Shown: piece after piece, positions 32,266 to 40,889 of the stretch
Position numbering within the stretch: the stretch's first letter is position 1
How the letters are laid out: every line of letters starts with the position of its first letter
Source: CAYRLZ01 sp964425275
GTDB taxonomy: Bacteria > Hydrothermota > Tepidihabitantia > Tepidihabitantales > JBDRVQ01
DNA length: 41,032 bases
Direction: 5' to 3'
Assembly (NCBI GenBank): GCA_964425275.1
Contig: CAYRLZ010000089.1
Coordinates: 1-41,032, forward strand
The notes under the pieces: model-generated
Databases searched by the model: none
What the model was told of the DNA's origin: nothing
What the model saw: only the letters and a program-made list of their open reading frames with translations
Position numbers and translations under genes: made by a program

Positions 32266-33354
32266 ATGTCTGAGGTTTATCTCTTAAAGACTACACCGGA
32301 AAAGGTAGTGGAAGATTATTGTCGGATAATGGCAATGGCCGGATATAAAGAACATGTGCCATTAGATAAGGAGATAATTGTGAAATTGAATCTATCCTGG
32401 ACAATCTTTTATCCGGCTTCTTCTTCTCCTCCCTGGCAACTGGATGGTGTCCTTTCCGCCCTTACCAATTTTGGCTATGATAAGAATAAGATTTATCCGG
32501 TAGAGAATAAGACGGTCGTCACTAATACCCGGAAGGGGGCAAAGAATCAGGGTTGGCTTTCGGTCTTAGAGAAATATGGGATTCCCTTTTATCCTTTGCC
32601 CGAGCAGGAATGGATAAAATTTACTCCAAAGGCGTCGCTCTTAAAATTAGATAAGATATTTCCAGAAGGAATCTATGTGCCAAAGATCTTCTTTGGTAAG
32701 AGCATCATCCATCTGCCAACAATGAAGACCCACGGTCATTCCATTACCACCGGGGCAATTAAGAACGCCTTTGGTGGGCTCTTAAAAGAGGTGAGGCATT
32801 ATGGGCACGAGTTCATCCACGAGGTCTTAGTTGACCTATTGATTATGCAAAAGGAGATCCATCCGGAGGTCTTTGCGGTGATGGATGGGACAGTCTGTGG
32901 CGACGGCGCCGGACCGAGAACAATGATTCCTTATATCGGGAATTTAATCCTTGCCTCCTTTGATTCGGTAGCGATTGATGCGGTAGCGGCCAAGATTATG
33001 GGTTTTGAGCCATTAAAGATTGATTACTTGAGAATTGCCCACGAGATGAGTTTGGGGATAGCGGATTTGACTAAAATTAAAGTGATTGGCGAAAACATTA
33101 CCGGAATGAATTTTGGCTTTAAAACGAAGCGGAGTTTTGTCATCTTTGGTGACCAGGCGCTACGGAAGGGATTTTTGCGACCGTTAAAAAAGATTGCCCT
33201 CCACTCACCACTCTGGGTTTGGGCCCCAATCGCCTCCACCATCTATCACGATTACCTCTGGTATCCGTTGATTGGTTATTGGCGAAAGAAAAAGTTTCTA
33301 AAAACGGAATGGGGAGGTCTCTTCCTCTCCTATATTAGAGAAGGGAATAAGTGA
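32266..33354 (+). CDS. DUF362 domain-containing protein
   Basis: A 362-residue protein with the DUF362 hallmark LPTMKTHGHSITTGAIKNAFGG and a later DGTVCGDGAGP and DSVAIDAVAAKIMG. The C-terminal ferredoxin domain found in many members is missing. The function of the family is unknown. The ATG follows the UbiA stop by 1 nt, and the stop overlaps the next gene as GTGA. Confidence 0.85.
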   Translation: MSEVYLLKTTPEKVVEDYCRIMAMAGYKEHVPLDKEIIVKLNLSWTIFYPASSSPPWQLDGVLSALTNFGYDKNKIYPVENKTVVTNTRKGAKNQGWLSVLEKYGIPFYPLPEQEWIKFTPKASLLKLDKIFPEGIYVPKIFFGKSIIHLPTMKTHGHSITTGAIKNAFGGLLKEVRHYGHEFIHEVLVDLLIMQKEIHPEVFAVMDGTVCGDGAGPRTMIPYIGNLILASFDSVAIDAVAAKIMGFEPLKIDYLRIAHEMSLGIADLTKIKVIGENITGMNFGFKTKRSFVIFGDQALRKGFLRPLKKIALHSPLWVWAPIASTIYHDYLWYPLIGYWRKKKFLKTEWGGLFLSYIREGNK

Positions 33355-33794
33355 AGGGTTCTTATCTCCTAATTTTAAAAAATAACAAGGAGCAAGAAAT
33401 AAAAGTGGGCGCCTTGGGTAAAAGAAGGTTTTTACCGGGTTATTACCTTTATGTTGGGTCAGCACTAAATAACTTGGAAAAGCGGATTGAACGACATAAA
33501 AGAAAGAGAAAGAAAAAGTTTTGGCATATTGATTATCTAACAACCCGGTTTAAATTTTTGGGCTCGGTAAAGTTCCCCTCAGAGAGAAAAAAAGAATGTC
33601 AAATTGCTGGGATTTTAAAAAAAGACTTTTTGGCGATAGACGGCTTTGGTGCTACCGACTGTGCTTGCCTCGCCCATTTGTTTTACTCGCTAACTGAACC
33701 GGCGTCTTCTTTCGTTAATGCTATTGGCAAAAGATTAAAAAATCCACCCTTGACAAATGGGCAGTTTCAAGTATTATTTAGAAAGAAATTATGA
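33351..33794 (+). CDS. GIY-YIG nuclease-like protein (DUF123)
   Basis: A 147-residue protein of the DUF123 branch of the GIY-YIG fold. GYYLYVGSALNNLEKRIERHKR carries the GIY-YIG-like core (YYLYVGS) and the following arginine helix. Residues HIDYLTTRF and the Cys pair CQIAG/DCACLAH fit the family. A nuclease or nucleic-acid-binding role is inferred. The start is GTG overlapping the previous stop. The gene end contains the promoter of the next operon. Confidence 0.82.
   Translation: MKGSYLLILKNNKEQEIKVGALGKRRFLPGYYLYVGSALNNLEKRIERHKRKRKKKFWHIDYLTTRFKFLGSVKFPSERKKECQIAGILKKDFLAIDGFGATDCACLAHLFYSLTEPASSFVNAIGKRLKNPPLTNGQFQVLFRKKL
33750..33777 (+). promoter_or_regulatory. Promoter of the ExbB-ExbD-ExbD-TonB operon
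   Basis: TTGACA (33750-33755), 16 bp and TATTAT (33772-33777) lie within the last 45 bp of the GIY-YIG gene. The predicted leader is about 75 nt and ends with gaggagg before ATG 33859. Confidence 0.6.
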
Positions 33795-33858
33795 AAAGGT
33801 TAATAAGAGAAAAAAGAAGGGAAGTCCTTCTAAGAGTTTACTTCAGCGAGGAGGATAT

Positions 33859-34470
33859 ATGATTCAGGAATTTCAGAAAGGTGGCGGTATAATGTGGTTT
33901 TTATTAGCCTGCATTATTATCGCCCTTGCCTTAATTATTGAGCGGTTGATTACCCTTTTCTTTGTGGCGAGGCTGAATGCGAAGAAATTCATCGCCGGAT
34001 TGATAAATCGGATTGAAAATGAAGGGATAAACTCCGCCATTGAATATTGCCAAAAAGTCCCGAGTCCGATTGCTCGGGTTTTACTTCCCGCCTTGCAAAG
34101 GCATAATCAGGGACGAGAGGTGATGGAGGAGGCGATAATGCGCGCCGCGACTACGGAACTTGGTTTCCTTGACCGGGGGATGCAATTGATGGGTGGCATA
34201 ATCGTTGTTGCCCCTTTCTTTGGCTTTTTAGGAACGGTTACCGGAATGATTCGGGCTTTTGCCGCGGTAGCAGCAGTTGGTGAGGTTGAACCAACAGTAG
34301 TGGCTTCTGGTATCGCCGAGGCACTGATTACAACCAAATGGGGGTTGATGATTGCCGCTCCGCTCTCCATCATCCATATCCTTTTCCAGCAGAAGATTAA
34401 TGGTTATACCAAGGATATGGAGACCGCAACCGCCTCTTTGATTGATTATCTAATGACGAAGAAATCTTAA
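33859..34470 (+). CDS. exbB: ExbB/TolQ/MotA proton channel subunit
   Basis: A 203-residue protein with three helices: residues about 11-32, and a pair at about 110-135 and 150-172 (MGGIIVVAPFFGFLGTVTGMI, then EALITTKWGLMIAAPLSII). These are typical of the ExbB/TolQ pentamer. It uses the proton gradient to energise TonB or a Tol-like partner. The ATG at 33859 has a perfect gaggagg; an upstream extension in the same frame is not supported. It is followed by two exbD genes. Confidence 0.9.
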   Translation: MIQEFQKGGGIMWFLLACIIIALALIIERLITLFFVARLNAKKFIAGLINRIENEGINSAIEYCQKVPSPIARVLLPALQRHNQGREVMEEAIMRAATTELGFLDRGMQLMGGIIVVAPFFGFLGTVTGMIRAFAAVAAVGEVEPTVVASGIAEALITTKWGLMIAAPLSIIHILFQQKINGYTKDMETATASLIDYLMTKKS

Positions 34471-34481
34471 AAGAGGGCAAA

Positions 34482-34886
34482 ATGTTATTAAGAAGGAAAG
34501 AGAGAAAGGGACCTTCTATCCCAACCGCTTCCTTAGGTGATATCGCTTTCCTTTTAATCATCTTCTTTATGGTTACCTCTATCTTCTCCCGAGAAAAGGG
34601 ACTGAAAATTGTTCTGCCTCCAAAAGGGGAACAGATTAAGTTAAAGAGCGAAAATATCCTGACGATTCTCGTTAATCCTTATGGTGAAGTCTCCATTGCC
34701 GGCGAGAAGATAGTCCTTAGGGAATTGCGGGAAAGGGTAAAAGTTGCCTTAGAGAAGAATCCGGAATTGGTTGTTGCCTTAAAGGTCAGCCGAAATGCCC
34801 CTTATAAGACAATGATTGATGCCTTTGATGAGTTAAAGGCGGCCAAGGCGGAAAGAATCAGTTTGGCACCGGTAAAGGAGGAGTAA
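34482..34886 (+). CDS. exbD: ExbD/TolR subunit, first copy
   Basis: A 134-residue protein with one N-terminal helix that carries the essential aspartate (SLGDIAFLLIIFFMVTSIF) and a periplasmic domain (about 45-134). It works with ExbB. The stop overlaps the second exbD by one base. Confidence 0.9.
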   Translation: MLLRRKERKGPSIPTASLGDIAFLLIIFFMVTSIFSREKGLKIVLPPKGEQIKLKSENILTILVNPYGEVSIAGEKIVLRELRERVKVALEKNPELVVALKVSRNAPYKTMIDAFDELKAAKAERISLAPVKEE

Positions 34887-35299
34887 TGAGAAAATTTACC
34901 CTGAAGAGACCGCAACCCGAAATTCCAACCGCTTCCACAGCGGATATTGCCTTCCTTTTAATTATCTTCTTTATGCTCACTACTGTCCTCCGAACCGAAT
35001 ATGGACTTAAAATCACCCCACCGAGTGCGGAGAGCACCGAACGAATTCTGAAAAGGAAAAATATCGTTCACATCTGGGTTGATAAAAACCGAAGAATCTC
35101 AGTTGATGATAACCTATTGGAAGTTCCGGGTGTGACGACCGTAATTGGACAAAAGGTCTTAGATAATCCAGAGTTGATTAGCGAGGTTCTGGCAGATAAA
35201 GAAGTTGATTACGGAAGGGTCAATGATGTCTTAGAGGCATTAAAAGAAGCCGGGGCATTTAAGATACTTTTCGCGACGGAATACGAAGAAGGAGGATAA
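34886..35299 (+). CDS. exbD: ExbD/TolR subunit, second copy
   Basis: A 137-residue paralogue of the previous gene with the same aspartate-bearing helix (TADIAFLLIIFFMLTTVL). The periplasmic domain differs, so the two copies may form a mixed dimer. Two exbD genes in a row are common in Bacteroidetes-like TonB operons. Confidence 0.9.
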   Translation: MRKFTLKRPQPEIPTASTADIAFLLIIFFMLTTVLRTEYGLKITPPSAESTERILKRKNIVHIWVDKNRRISVDDNLLEVPGVTTVIGQKVLDNPELISEVLADKEVDYGRVNDVLEALKEAGAFKILFATEYEEGG

Positions 35300-35300
35300 G

Positions 35301-35915
35301 ATGAAGGAATGGGATTGGGATACCTATTACGCCATCTCATTTCGGGTGGGAATGGTCCTCTCTTTGGCTTTCACCTGTTTGAGTTTTATTCTTATGCCCA
35401 GAGAGATTCGCTATAAACCGTATGTTCCCAAAAAGGAGATTGAGACCGTTATGGAACAACTTCCTCCAGAACTCCAACAACTTACCGAGCCCCCACCGGT
35501 GGAGAGACCGAAGTTGGCCGTAGAGGCGGAAAAAGGCGAGGAGGTAGAAGAGACAACCATTGCCCCCACTGAATTCAGGGAGGTTATCCCCAAAAAGGCC
35601 GAAGAGGTAGAAATTCCCATCGTTCCCTACTGGAAGGTAGAAAAGAAACCGGAACCGATTTATATCCCACAACCGAAATATCCGGAAAGGGCAAGACAGG
35701 CAGGAATTGAAGGACAGGTAGTGGTTAAGGCACTATTAAATATTGATGGCACAGTAATGGATGTCGAAGTCTTAAAATCGTCAGGAAACGATGCCTTGGA
35801 TGAAGCCGCGGTATCGGCGGCTCGTCAGGCAAGATTTACTCCGGCGATGCAAAGAGAAAATCCGGTAAGGGTCTGGGTATCAATTCCCTTTAATTTTAAA
35901 TTAAGAGGACAGTAG
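35301..35915 (+). CDS. tonB: TonB-family energy transducer
   Basis: The protein has 204 residues. It has a single N-terminal helix at about 14-32, a Pro/Glu-rich periplasm-spanning segment (about 45-110), and a C-terminal TonB domain (about 120-204; PKYPERARQAGIEGQVVVKA, then AVSAARQARFTPA). It passes energy from ExbB/ExbD to outer-membrane receptors, which supports a diderm cell. It follows exbD by 1 nt. Confidence 0.9.
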   Translation: MKEWDWDTYYAISFRVGMVLSLAFTCLSFILMPREIRYKPYVPKKEIETVMEQLPPELQQLTEPPPVERPKLAVEAEKGEEVEETTIAPTEFREVIPKKAEEVEIPIVPYWKVEKKPEPIYIPQPKYPERARQAGIEGQVVVKALLNIDGTVMDVEVLKSSGNDALDEAAVSAARQARFTPAMQRENPVRVWVSIPFNFKLRGQ

Positions 35916-36075
35916 GTCCGAATGGATAGAAAAACAAATCCAAAATCCAAAAAACCACAGTGTTTATCAAGCCCAAAAAGGCCTTCCACATTGTGGGAGT
36001 GGGCAAGATGTCGCTTTTGCCTGCGGCACTGCCCGGGATATTTATGTGGCTAAAATATATTTATAAGGAGGAGAT
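35916..36075. other. Intergenic gap with a possible coding remnant
   Basis: One frame on the plus strand stays open and ends in a protein-like stretch (DVAFACGTARDIYVAKIYL, stop near 36064), but it has no start codon. A small hairpin (CCACA-ttg-TGTGG) is near 35978. The ggaggag ribosome-binding site of the next gene ends the gap. No promoter of the common type was recognised. Confidence 0.3.
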
Positions 36076-37878
36076 ATGGTAAAAAGGATTATTCTTTTAA
36101 CCTTTTTCGGTTATCTGGCCTTTAGTCTTCCGGCCTTTAAAACCCGCTTACCTCTTCAACCCCTTCCGTTACTGACCGGCAACGAAATAATTCGTGCGCC
36201 AATAATCAATAATCCGCTTTTCACCATCTCGCCGGGTGAAACCTGCTCAAAGACATTTGCTGATTACCAACAAAATGGCACCTTAGGCAATCGGTTATCA
36301 ATTGCTGGTGATTATCGGGCGTTTGATTGGATGCATTCCCCGGATTCTAATTCTACTTGGCCAACCCGCTGGATTCGCTATAACTCTTATTACAACGGCG
36401 CCTTCCAGTTAGGTCTGGGTATGGAAGTTACCACCGCTATGCGCTCCGGTTATTGCACGATTGGTTCTTTCTCTGATGGGCGAGCGATTTGCTTCTTCCA
36501 TATGGGGTCAAGGGTCTTTTCCGTTGCGGCCACTGAGATTTCGGCTGGCTCCGGTCTATTCAATGACCCGGTGGCAATTGATACCATCACAATCCCACCG
36601 GGAGGCACTGGTAGCGGGACAACCATCTGGCCCCATGGTGCGGTGGGAATGAACGATGTCTGCCATGTGATAAGTTATCCCTCTAAGCCGCCTGGTTCGG
36701 CGAGTGACTTCTATTATTCCCGCTCCACCGACCAGGGGGCAACATTCTCTCCTTGGATGCCGGTAATGAATGACAGCCAGATTTCTACCCTTTCCCCAGA
36801 TATCTATGCCAGCCCCCGCTCGCCTAAGGTTCTTATCGCCTATACCCGAAAGATTGAAAATCCTAACCCGGGGATTACCACCCAGGTCCAGCAGAATGTC
36901 TGGTTCCGCGAATCTCCGGATAATGGGGTTACTTGGAATTCCCCGGTTCGGGTGACGAATTATGCCTGGCCGACACCGGGCGATACCAATCCATTCCCTT
37001 TCGCCTACACCGATGTTGACGGAATATACGACAAAGATGGCAACCTCCATCTTGTCTGGACCGAGGTCTGGTTTGCTGATACTACGGGCAGGGCTTATGG
37101 TTCAAGGATAATGCACTGGAGTCAGGCAACCGGGATTACCTTGGTATCAGGTGTTGGTAATAATAATGCACCACCGGTAATTACCGATTCATCCATCTGG
37201 TATATGCCGAAGTGGGATGCCTGGCGAAGACCCGCTGACCGCCCCCAATTAGCCTGTGATTACACTAATGGCAACCTCTATTGCGTCTGGACTGGAAATA
37301 AAGATATGAATGATACATCAGCCAGTGGTCGGACAAACAACGAACTCTGGCTCTCTTACTCAACTGATGGCGGTGCCACCTGGAGTCGTTATGCCCGAAA
37401 TCTAACCAATTCACCTTCTCCTGGTGCCCAACCCGGCTTTTGCGAAGACGACGATTATTTCACCCTATGGTCAGAAGTATATGACGGTAAACTTCATATT
37501 CAATATATAAACGATAAGGATGCTGGTGGTCTTCCCCAAAACGAAGGTGTCGCAACCAATAATCCGGTGCTCTATCTTCAGGTCGTGCCCATTAGCATCA
37601 GTGAAGATAAAGCGAATAACATCCGGGGCAAACTCTTCATCACCCCAAATCCATCAACCAATTATGCCAATATCGTCTTCTATCTTAATCAAAATCACCC
37701 GGTCAATTTAAGAATCTCCGATGCCTTGGGTCGCAAGGTTGAAGAGATTAAACTAAGTGGTAAAACTGGAGCCAACTTTTTCACCTGGCGCCGACCGAAA
37801 GAGATGAAAAATGGTGTCTACTTCGTCTCACTTAATCTACCATCACCAACCCCAACTCAGAAACTTATCCTGCACTAA
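36076..37878 (+). CDS. Secreted BNR/sialidase-like beta-propeller protein with T9SS sorting domain
   Basis: The protein has 600 residues. A signal peptide (about 1-20, VKRIILLTFFGYLAFSLPAF) is followed by propeller-like repeats with Asp-box signatures (STDQGATF, SPDNGVTW, STDGGATW) up to about residue 510. The C-terminal about 85 residues form a type A sorting domain (FITPNPSTNYANIVFYL, then ALGRKVEEI and KNGVYFVSL). It is exported or surface-attached. The sialidase active-site residues are not obvious, so binding or an unknown hydrolase role is possible. A strong aggaggag precedes the ATG and an intrinsic terminator follows. Confidence 0.85.
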   Translation: MVKRIILLTFFGYLAFSLPAFKTRLPLQPLPLLTGNEIIRAPIINNPLFTISPGETCSKTFADYQQNGTLGNRLSIAGDYRAFDWMHSPDSNSTWPTRWIRYNSYYNGAFQLGLGMEVTTAMRSGYCTIGSFSDGRAICFFHMGSRVFSVAATEISAGSGLFNDPVAIDTITIPPGGTGSGTTIWPHGAVGMNDVCHVISYPSKPPGSASDFYYSRSTDQGATFSPWMPVMNDSQISTLSPDIYASPRSPKVLIAYTRKIENPNPGITTQVQQNVWFRESPDNGVTWNSPVRVTNYAWPTPGDTNPFPFAYTDVDGIYDKDGNLHLVWTEVWFADTTGRAYGSRIMHWSQATGITLVSGVGNNNAPPVITDSSIWYMPKWDAWRRPADRPQLACDYTNGNLYCVWTGNKDMNDTSASGRTNNELWLSYSTDGGATWSRYARNLTNSPSPGAQPGFCEDDDYFTLWSEVYDGKLHIQYINDKDAGGLPQNEGVATNNPVLYLQVVPISISEDKANNIRGKLFITPNPSTNYANIVFYLNQNHPVNLRISDALGRKVEEIKLSGKTGANFFTWRRPKEMKNGVYFVSLNLPSPTPTQKLILH

Positions 37879-37889
37879 AAATAAAACCG

Positions 37890-37930
37890 ATGGGGCTGTC
37901 CGAAATTAAAACCGGACAGCCCCATTTTTT
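37890..37930 (+). terminator. Strong intrinsic terminator
   Basis: ATGGGGCTGTCCG (37890-37902) and CGGACAGCCCCAT (37913-37925) form a 13-bp GC-rich stem with a 10-nt loop, followed by a run of Ts to 37930. It ends the secreted-protein transcript. The next start codon begins directly after the T-run. Confidence 0.93.
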
Positions 37931-38941
37931 ATGATAATGAAAGAAAAATCACGAGAGATTAGGTTTAATCAATACCTTCTTACTTCTAACCTTTTATTTC
38001 TTGGCATTATTATTATCTTCTATCTTTTATCTTTTAACTCCTGTCACAAGCCGAGGAAATTTGCCTTCGGTAAAGAAGATACCTTAAAAGTCCTAACTGA
38101 ATTAAAAAACTGGCGAGGAACCCTCAAACACTACCAGTTTTTAGAGTTTACCGAAAGTCCCCTGATTTTAACCTCTCCTCTCCTACCCAAAGACACCTTC
38201 TATCAAGGAGGTCCCGAGATAAAAAAGATTGCCCACCTCTTATCCTTCTGGCGAACGACAGCTGATACCTTTCATCTTGATTCCCTTTTCTTCTTTACCG
38301 ATTCCCTAAACCCCAAGGATACATTCTGTCAGGTTATTTATAATGATTCGACAAGGCATACAATTGCCATCTTTAAATACGACAGTTTATGGCAGATAAG
38401 ATTTCGCGATTCGGTAACGATTGAGACAATAATGAAAACTGGCTATTTGTCACCTCAGGAAGAAGAGAAGATTTATCCCTTAGTTGGGAAAAGGGAGATT
38501 CATCTCAAAAAAGAAGGTAGTGATTATAAATTAAAGAAACTCTCCGGATTTTATTTCTCCCATATCAAAGATTCCTCCCCTAATATAGAACTTATCACCC
38601 TCACTCAGGAAGGAAGGAGTGCCCTCATTAAACCAGAAGACCTAAGAAAACCAATTCCCTTAGATTCTCTACCTTCCTTTTCTGCTGATAGAGGGATAGT
38701 AATAAATATCTCTTGTGAAGCGCCATCGGATACAATAAATTGCCGATACTTTGGCTTATTGTTTAAGGAAGGAGAACGGCAATTTCTGGGCGAAGGGTAT
38801 AATTTTAGCAAAGAGATTATTTTTAATCAAGAAGGGAAACAGAGTCTATTTATTGAAGTAATTCCATCCACCAATATCTTTTATCCGGACCGGTCTTATT
38901 ACTACACAATTCTTGCTATCCCTATCTCAATTACCCCCTAA
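37931..38941 (+). CDS. Hypothetical exported protein, possible lipoprotein
   Basis: A 336-residue protein. A hydrophobic helix at about 16-35 ends in LLSFNSC, a near-lipobox with cysteine, so it may be a lipoprotein or a membrane-anchored protein facing the periplasm. The rest is rich in beta-strand-like segments and has no recognised domain. The ATG starts immediately after the preceding terminator's T-run, with no ribosome-binding site, so its expression is unclear. A second ATG lies two codons downstream. Confidence 0.55.
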   Translation: MIMKEKSREIRFNQYLLTSNLLFLGIIIIFYLLSFNSCHKPRKFAFGKEDTLKVLTELKNWRGTLKHYQFLEFTESPLILTSPLLPKDTFYQGGPEIKKIAHLLSFWRTTADTFHLDSLFFFTDSLNPKDTFCQVIYNDSTRHTIAIFKYDSLWQIRFRDSVTIETIMKTGYLSPQEEEKIYPLVGKREIHLKKEGSDYKLKKLSGFYFSHIKDSSPNIELITLTQEGRSALIKPEDLRKPIPLDSLPSFSADRGIVINISCEAPSDTINCRYFGLLFKEGERQFLGEGYNFSKEIIFNQEGKQSLFIEVIPSTNIFYPDRSYYYTILAIPISITP

Positions 38942-38955
38942 CCTTACCCAAGGTT
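38940..38955. terminator. Small hairpin between convergent genes
   Basis: AACCTT-accc-AAGGTT spans the stop codons of the two convergent genes, which are 2 bp apart. There is no T-run, so it would be only a weak terminator. Confidence 0.25.
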
Positions 38956-39996
38956 TGGATTCTTGACAACTTCATAAATCATCTCTGCGGTCTTTTTTGC
39001 CCCATCAATCGGCAATTGACCAAATCCTTTTTCCGCCATTTCTAATAATTTCCCTTCATCTCTTAAACTTAAAATGAATTCCCCAAAATCCTCTTCTTTT
39101 AGTGGTAGCAGGACACCTCTTTTATACCCAAATTCATAATTAAGTGGGGCATAAGAGCCGATATGGGGAAAGAGGCAAAAGAGCGGTAATCCTAAACCAC
39201 AAGCCCAATTGGTTCTTTCGTGGGCCGGGGCAACAAAACCATCAATCAACCCTAAAATCTCCCTCACCGCTTCATTCTCTTCCTTTCGGGAAGGGCTAAA
39301 GATAACCTCCCCTTTTGGCACATGCTTCTCAAAGCATCTCTTAATCCTTAAATTATTGCCCGAAAATAAAAATACCCTAACCCCGGCCGCAATCGCCGAA
39401 TTTGCCGCCCTGACTATCTTTCTAATATGAACCCTTGGATAGGCACCCGAGGAAAAGAAGGCAACCACCAACTTACTTTTACTCCTTAGTCTTTTAACCC
39501 TTTCCCAAAAACTCTTCTCCGCCACCATCAATAATTCTGGTTCAATCATTAGACCGGTGACCAATACCTTATCCTCACTTATCCCAAAATCCTTAAAGCG
39601 CTCTTTTGTCTCCTCTAATGGGACAAAAGAGATAAAGGCATCAACAATACTTTCTCTTGGTGCGGCAATCTCACCGTGGATATAAAAAACCTTGTATCTA
39701 TCCTTTAATGCCTTTGTGAGAAGCGGATGGGAAACAACGACCATCTTTTGACCGTGCAGTTCATCTTCTAAGTCTCGGGCGATAAAAGAGAGGAGCCATC
39801 TAGGGTGAGTTCCTTTCTTGCGCCAGTGATTATAAACCAAGGTCTTTATCCCTCCCTTTGCCCCGAGAAGATAAATTGATTTAAGAATTGCCCATTCCCT
39901 TTTGATGAGATTTGTTTCTCCGGGATATAATTTCCGGAAACTATCTAAATAATTAGGATGACCCCTTCCGATTTCCAGACTGACGCAGGGTAGCAT
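38944..39996 (-). CDS. Glycosyltransferase-like protein (GT-B, MurG-like)
   Basis: A 350-residue protein with an N-terminal SLEIGRGHPNYLDS, the G-x-G-H loop typical of MurG/DUF354-like GT-B proteins, and a C-terminal donor-binding half with AFFSSGAYPRV and GFVAPAHERTNWACGLGLPLF. It would use a nucleotide sugar; the acceptor is unknown. The ATG overlaps the upstream gene by 44 bp, so they form a two-gene operon. Confidence 0.72.
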   Translation of the reverse strand: MLPCVSLEIGRGHPNYLDSFRKLYPGETNLIKREWAILKSIYLLGAKGGIKTLVYNHWRKKGTHPRWLLSFIARDLEDELHGQKMVVVSHPLLTKALKDRYKVFYIHGEIAAPRESIVDAFISFVPLEETKERFKDFGISEDKVLVTGLMIEPELLMVAEKSFWERVKRLRSKSKLVVAFFSSGAYPRVHIRKIVRAANSAIAAGVRVFLFSGNNLRIKRCFEKHVPKGEVIFSPSRKEENEAVREILGLIDGFVAPAHERTNWACGLGLPLFCLFPHIGSYAPLNYEFGYKRGVLLPLKEEDFGEFILSLRDEGKLLEMAEKGFGQLPIDGAKKTAEMIYEVVKNPNLG

Positions 39997-40540
39997 ATTT
40001 CTTTAAGATACGGACGACCGCAAAAATTAAAAGGGCGGTAGCAACAAGAATCGCACCCCAAATTCCTAAGAGGCAGAGACTGGTAACGAAAATCCCGGCA
40101 AAAATCACCCCCAAGGTAATAGCCAAAAGACTCAACTTAAAATCCATACCCAAGAGAAAGGCGGCGACCGCCCCGGTCCAGGCACCGGTTCCCGGCAAAG
40201 GGATAGCGACAAATATTACCAAACCCCAGAACTTATACTCCTCAAGGAGTTTACTCTTTCTTCGGGTTCGGGTAAAAAGCCAGTCAAAAAATCGGGCGAA
40301 AATTGACCAGCGACTTAATAGATTGGCTATCCGCTCTAAAAATAAAAGGATAAATGGTATCGGAAATATATTGCCGAAAAGGGCGATAAGCAGAGTTTTA
40401 GACCAAGCCATCTGGTATAAATTTATCCCGACCGGTAATGCTCCGCGCAGTTCAATCACTGGCAGCATCGCCACAATAAAAACGGTTAACTCCGGTGAAA
40501 GCCCCAGACCTTGCAATCTCTGAATAATTACTTCCCGCAT
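39953..40540 (-). CDS. Small multidrug export-like membrane protein (PF06695)
   Basis: A 195-residue protein with about five hydrophobic segments, including a reentrant-like region (VAIPLPGTGAWTGAVAAFLLG) and an N-terminal MLPVIELRGALPVGI, which match the PF06695 small-exporter family. The transported substrate is unknown. ATG 40540 is preferred over TTG 40573, which adds 11 residues; neither has a clear ribosome-binding site. Confidence 0.78.
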   Translation of the reverse strand: MREVIIQRLQGLGLSPELTVFIVAMLPVIELRGALPVGINLYQMAWSKTLLIALFGNIFPIPFILLFLERIANLLSRWSIFARFFDWLFTRTRRKSKLLEEYKFWGLVIFVAIPLPGTGAWTGAVAAFLLGMDFKLSLLAITLGVIFAGIFVTSLCLLGIWGAILVATALLIFAVVRILKKYATLRQSGNRKGSS

Positions 40541-40605
40541 TTTTGATACCCAGAAGGTAAAAACCCGTTGCAAAAATCAATATCAAAAAATATTACACCT
40601 TGAAT

Positions 40606-40633
40606 ATCATACCCATTTTCTCTTCCTTGTCAA
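40606..40633 (-). promoter_or_regulatory. Promoter of the exporter/glycosyltransferase pair
   Basis: On the minus strand TTGACA (40633-40628), a 16-bp spacer and TATGAT (40611-40606). Transcription should begin near 40599, giving a leader of about 60 nt to ATG 40540. Confidence 0.65.
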
Positions 40634-40889
40634 TTATCGTATCGTTTTAACTTCAAAACCGCAACCTTCCTTAGAAGAAGCCTTTATTTATTCTTATACT
40701 AACAAGAAGGCAAAAAGCGGCAATTTATGCCAGGGAGTATTGGCAAGAGTTTTAGAACCATCAATGGCAAACGCTAAACGCAAGAGATGATATAGCGTTG
40801 GGCGTTCAGCGTCCATCCAATCCCTTTTTCATCAGGGGATAGGAATGCGGAATTATGAATGCGGAATGCGGAATTACTAAGTATTTTAA
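40634..40889. repeat. Intergenic stretch with short direct and inverted repeats
   Basis: No gene is seen. GGAATGCGGAATTA occurs twice (40842-40855 and 40863-40876), and AACGCTA (40770-40776) pairs with TAGCGTT (40793-40799). Such repeats are typical of spacer DNA near four-helix-bundle insertions. Confidence 0.45.

Noticed and set aside
33757..33858. Longer N-terminus for ExbB
   Set aside because: The extension overlaps the GIY-YIG gene and includes the promoter region. ATG 33859 has a perfect ribosome-binding site and gives the normal family length.
36556..37050. 164-codon minus-strand frame
   Set aside because: It lies opposite the BNR-repeat gene, which has a signal peptide, Asp-boxes and a sorting domain. 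It is a shadow frame.
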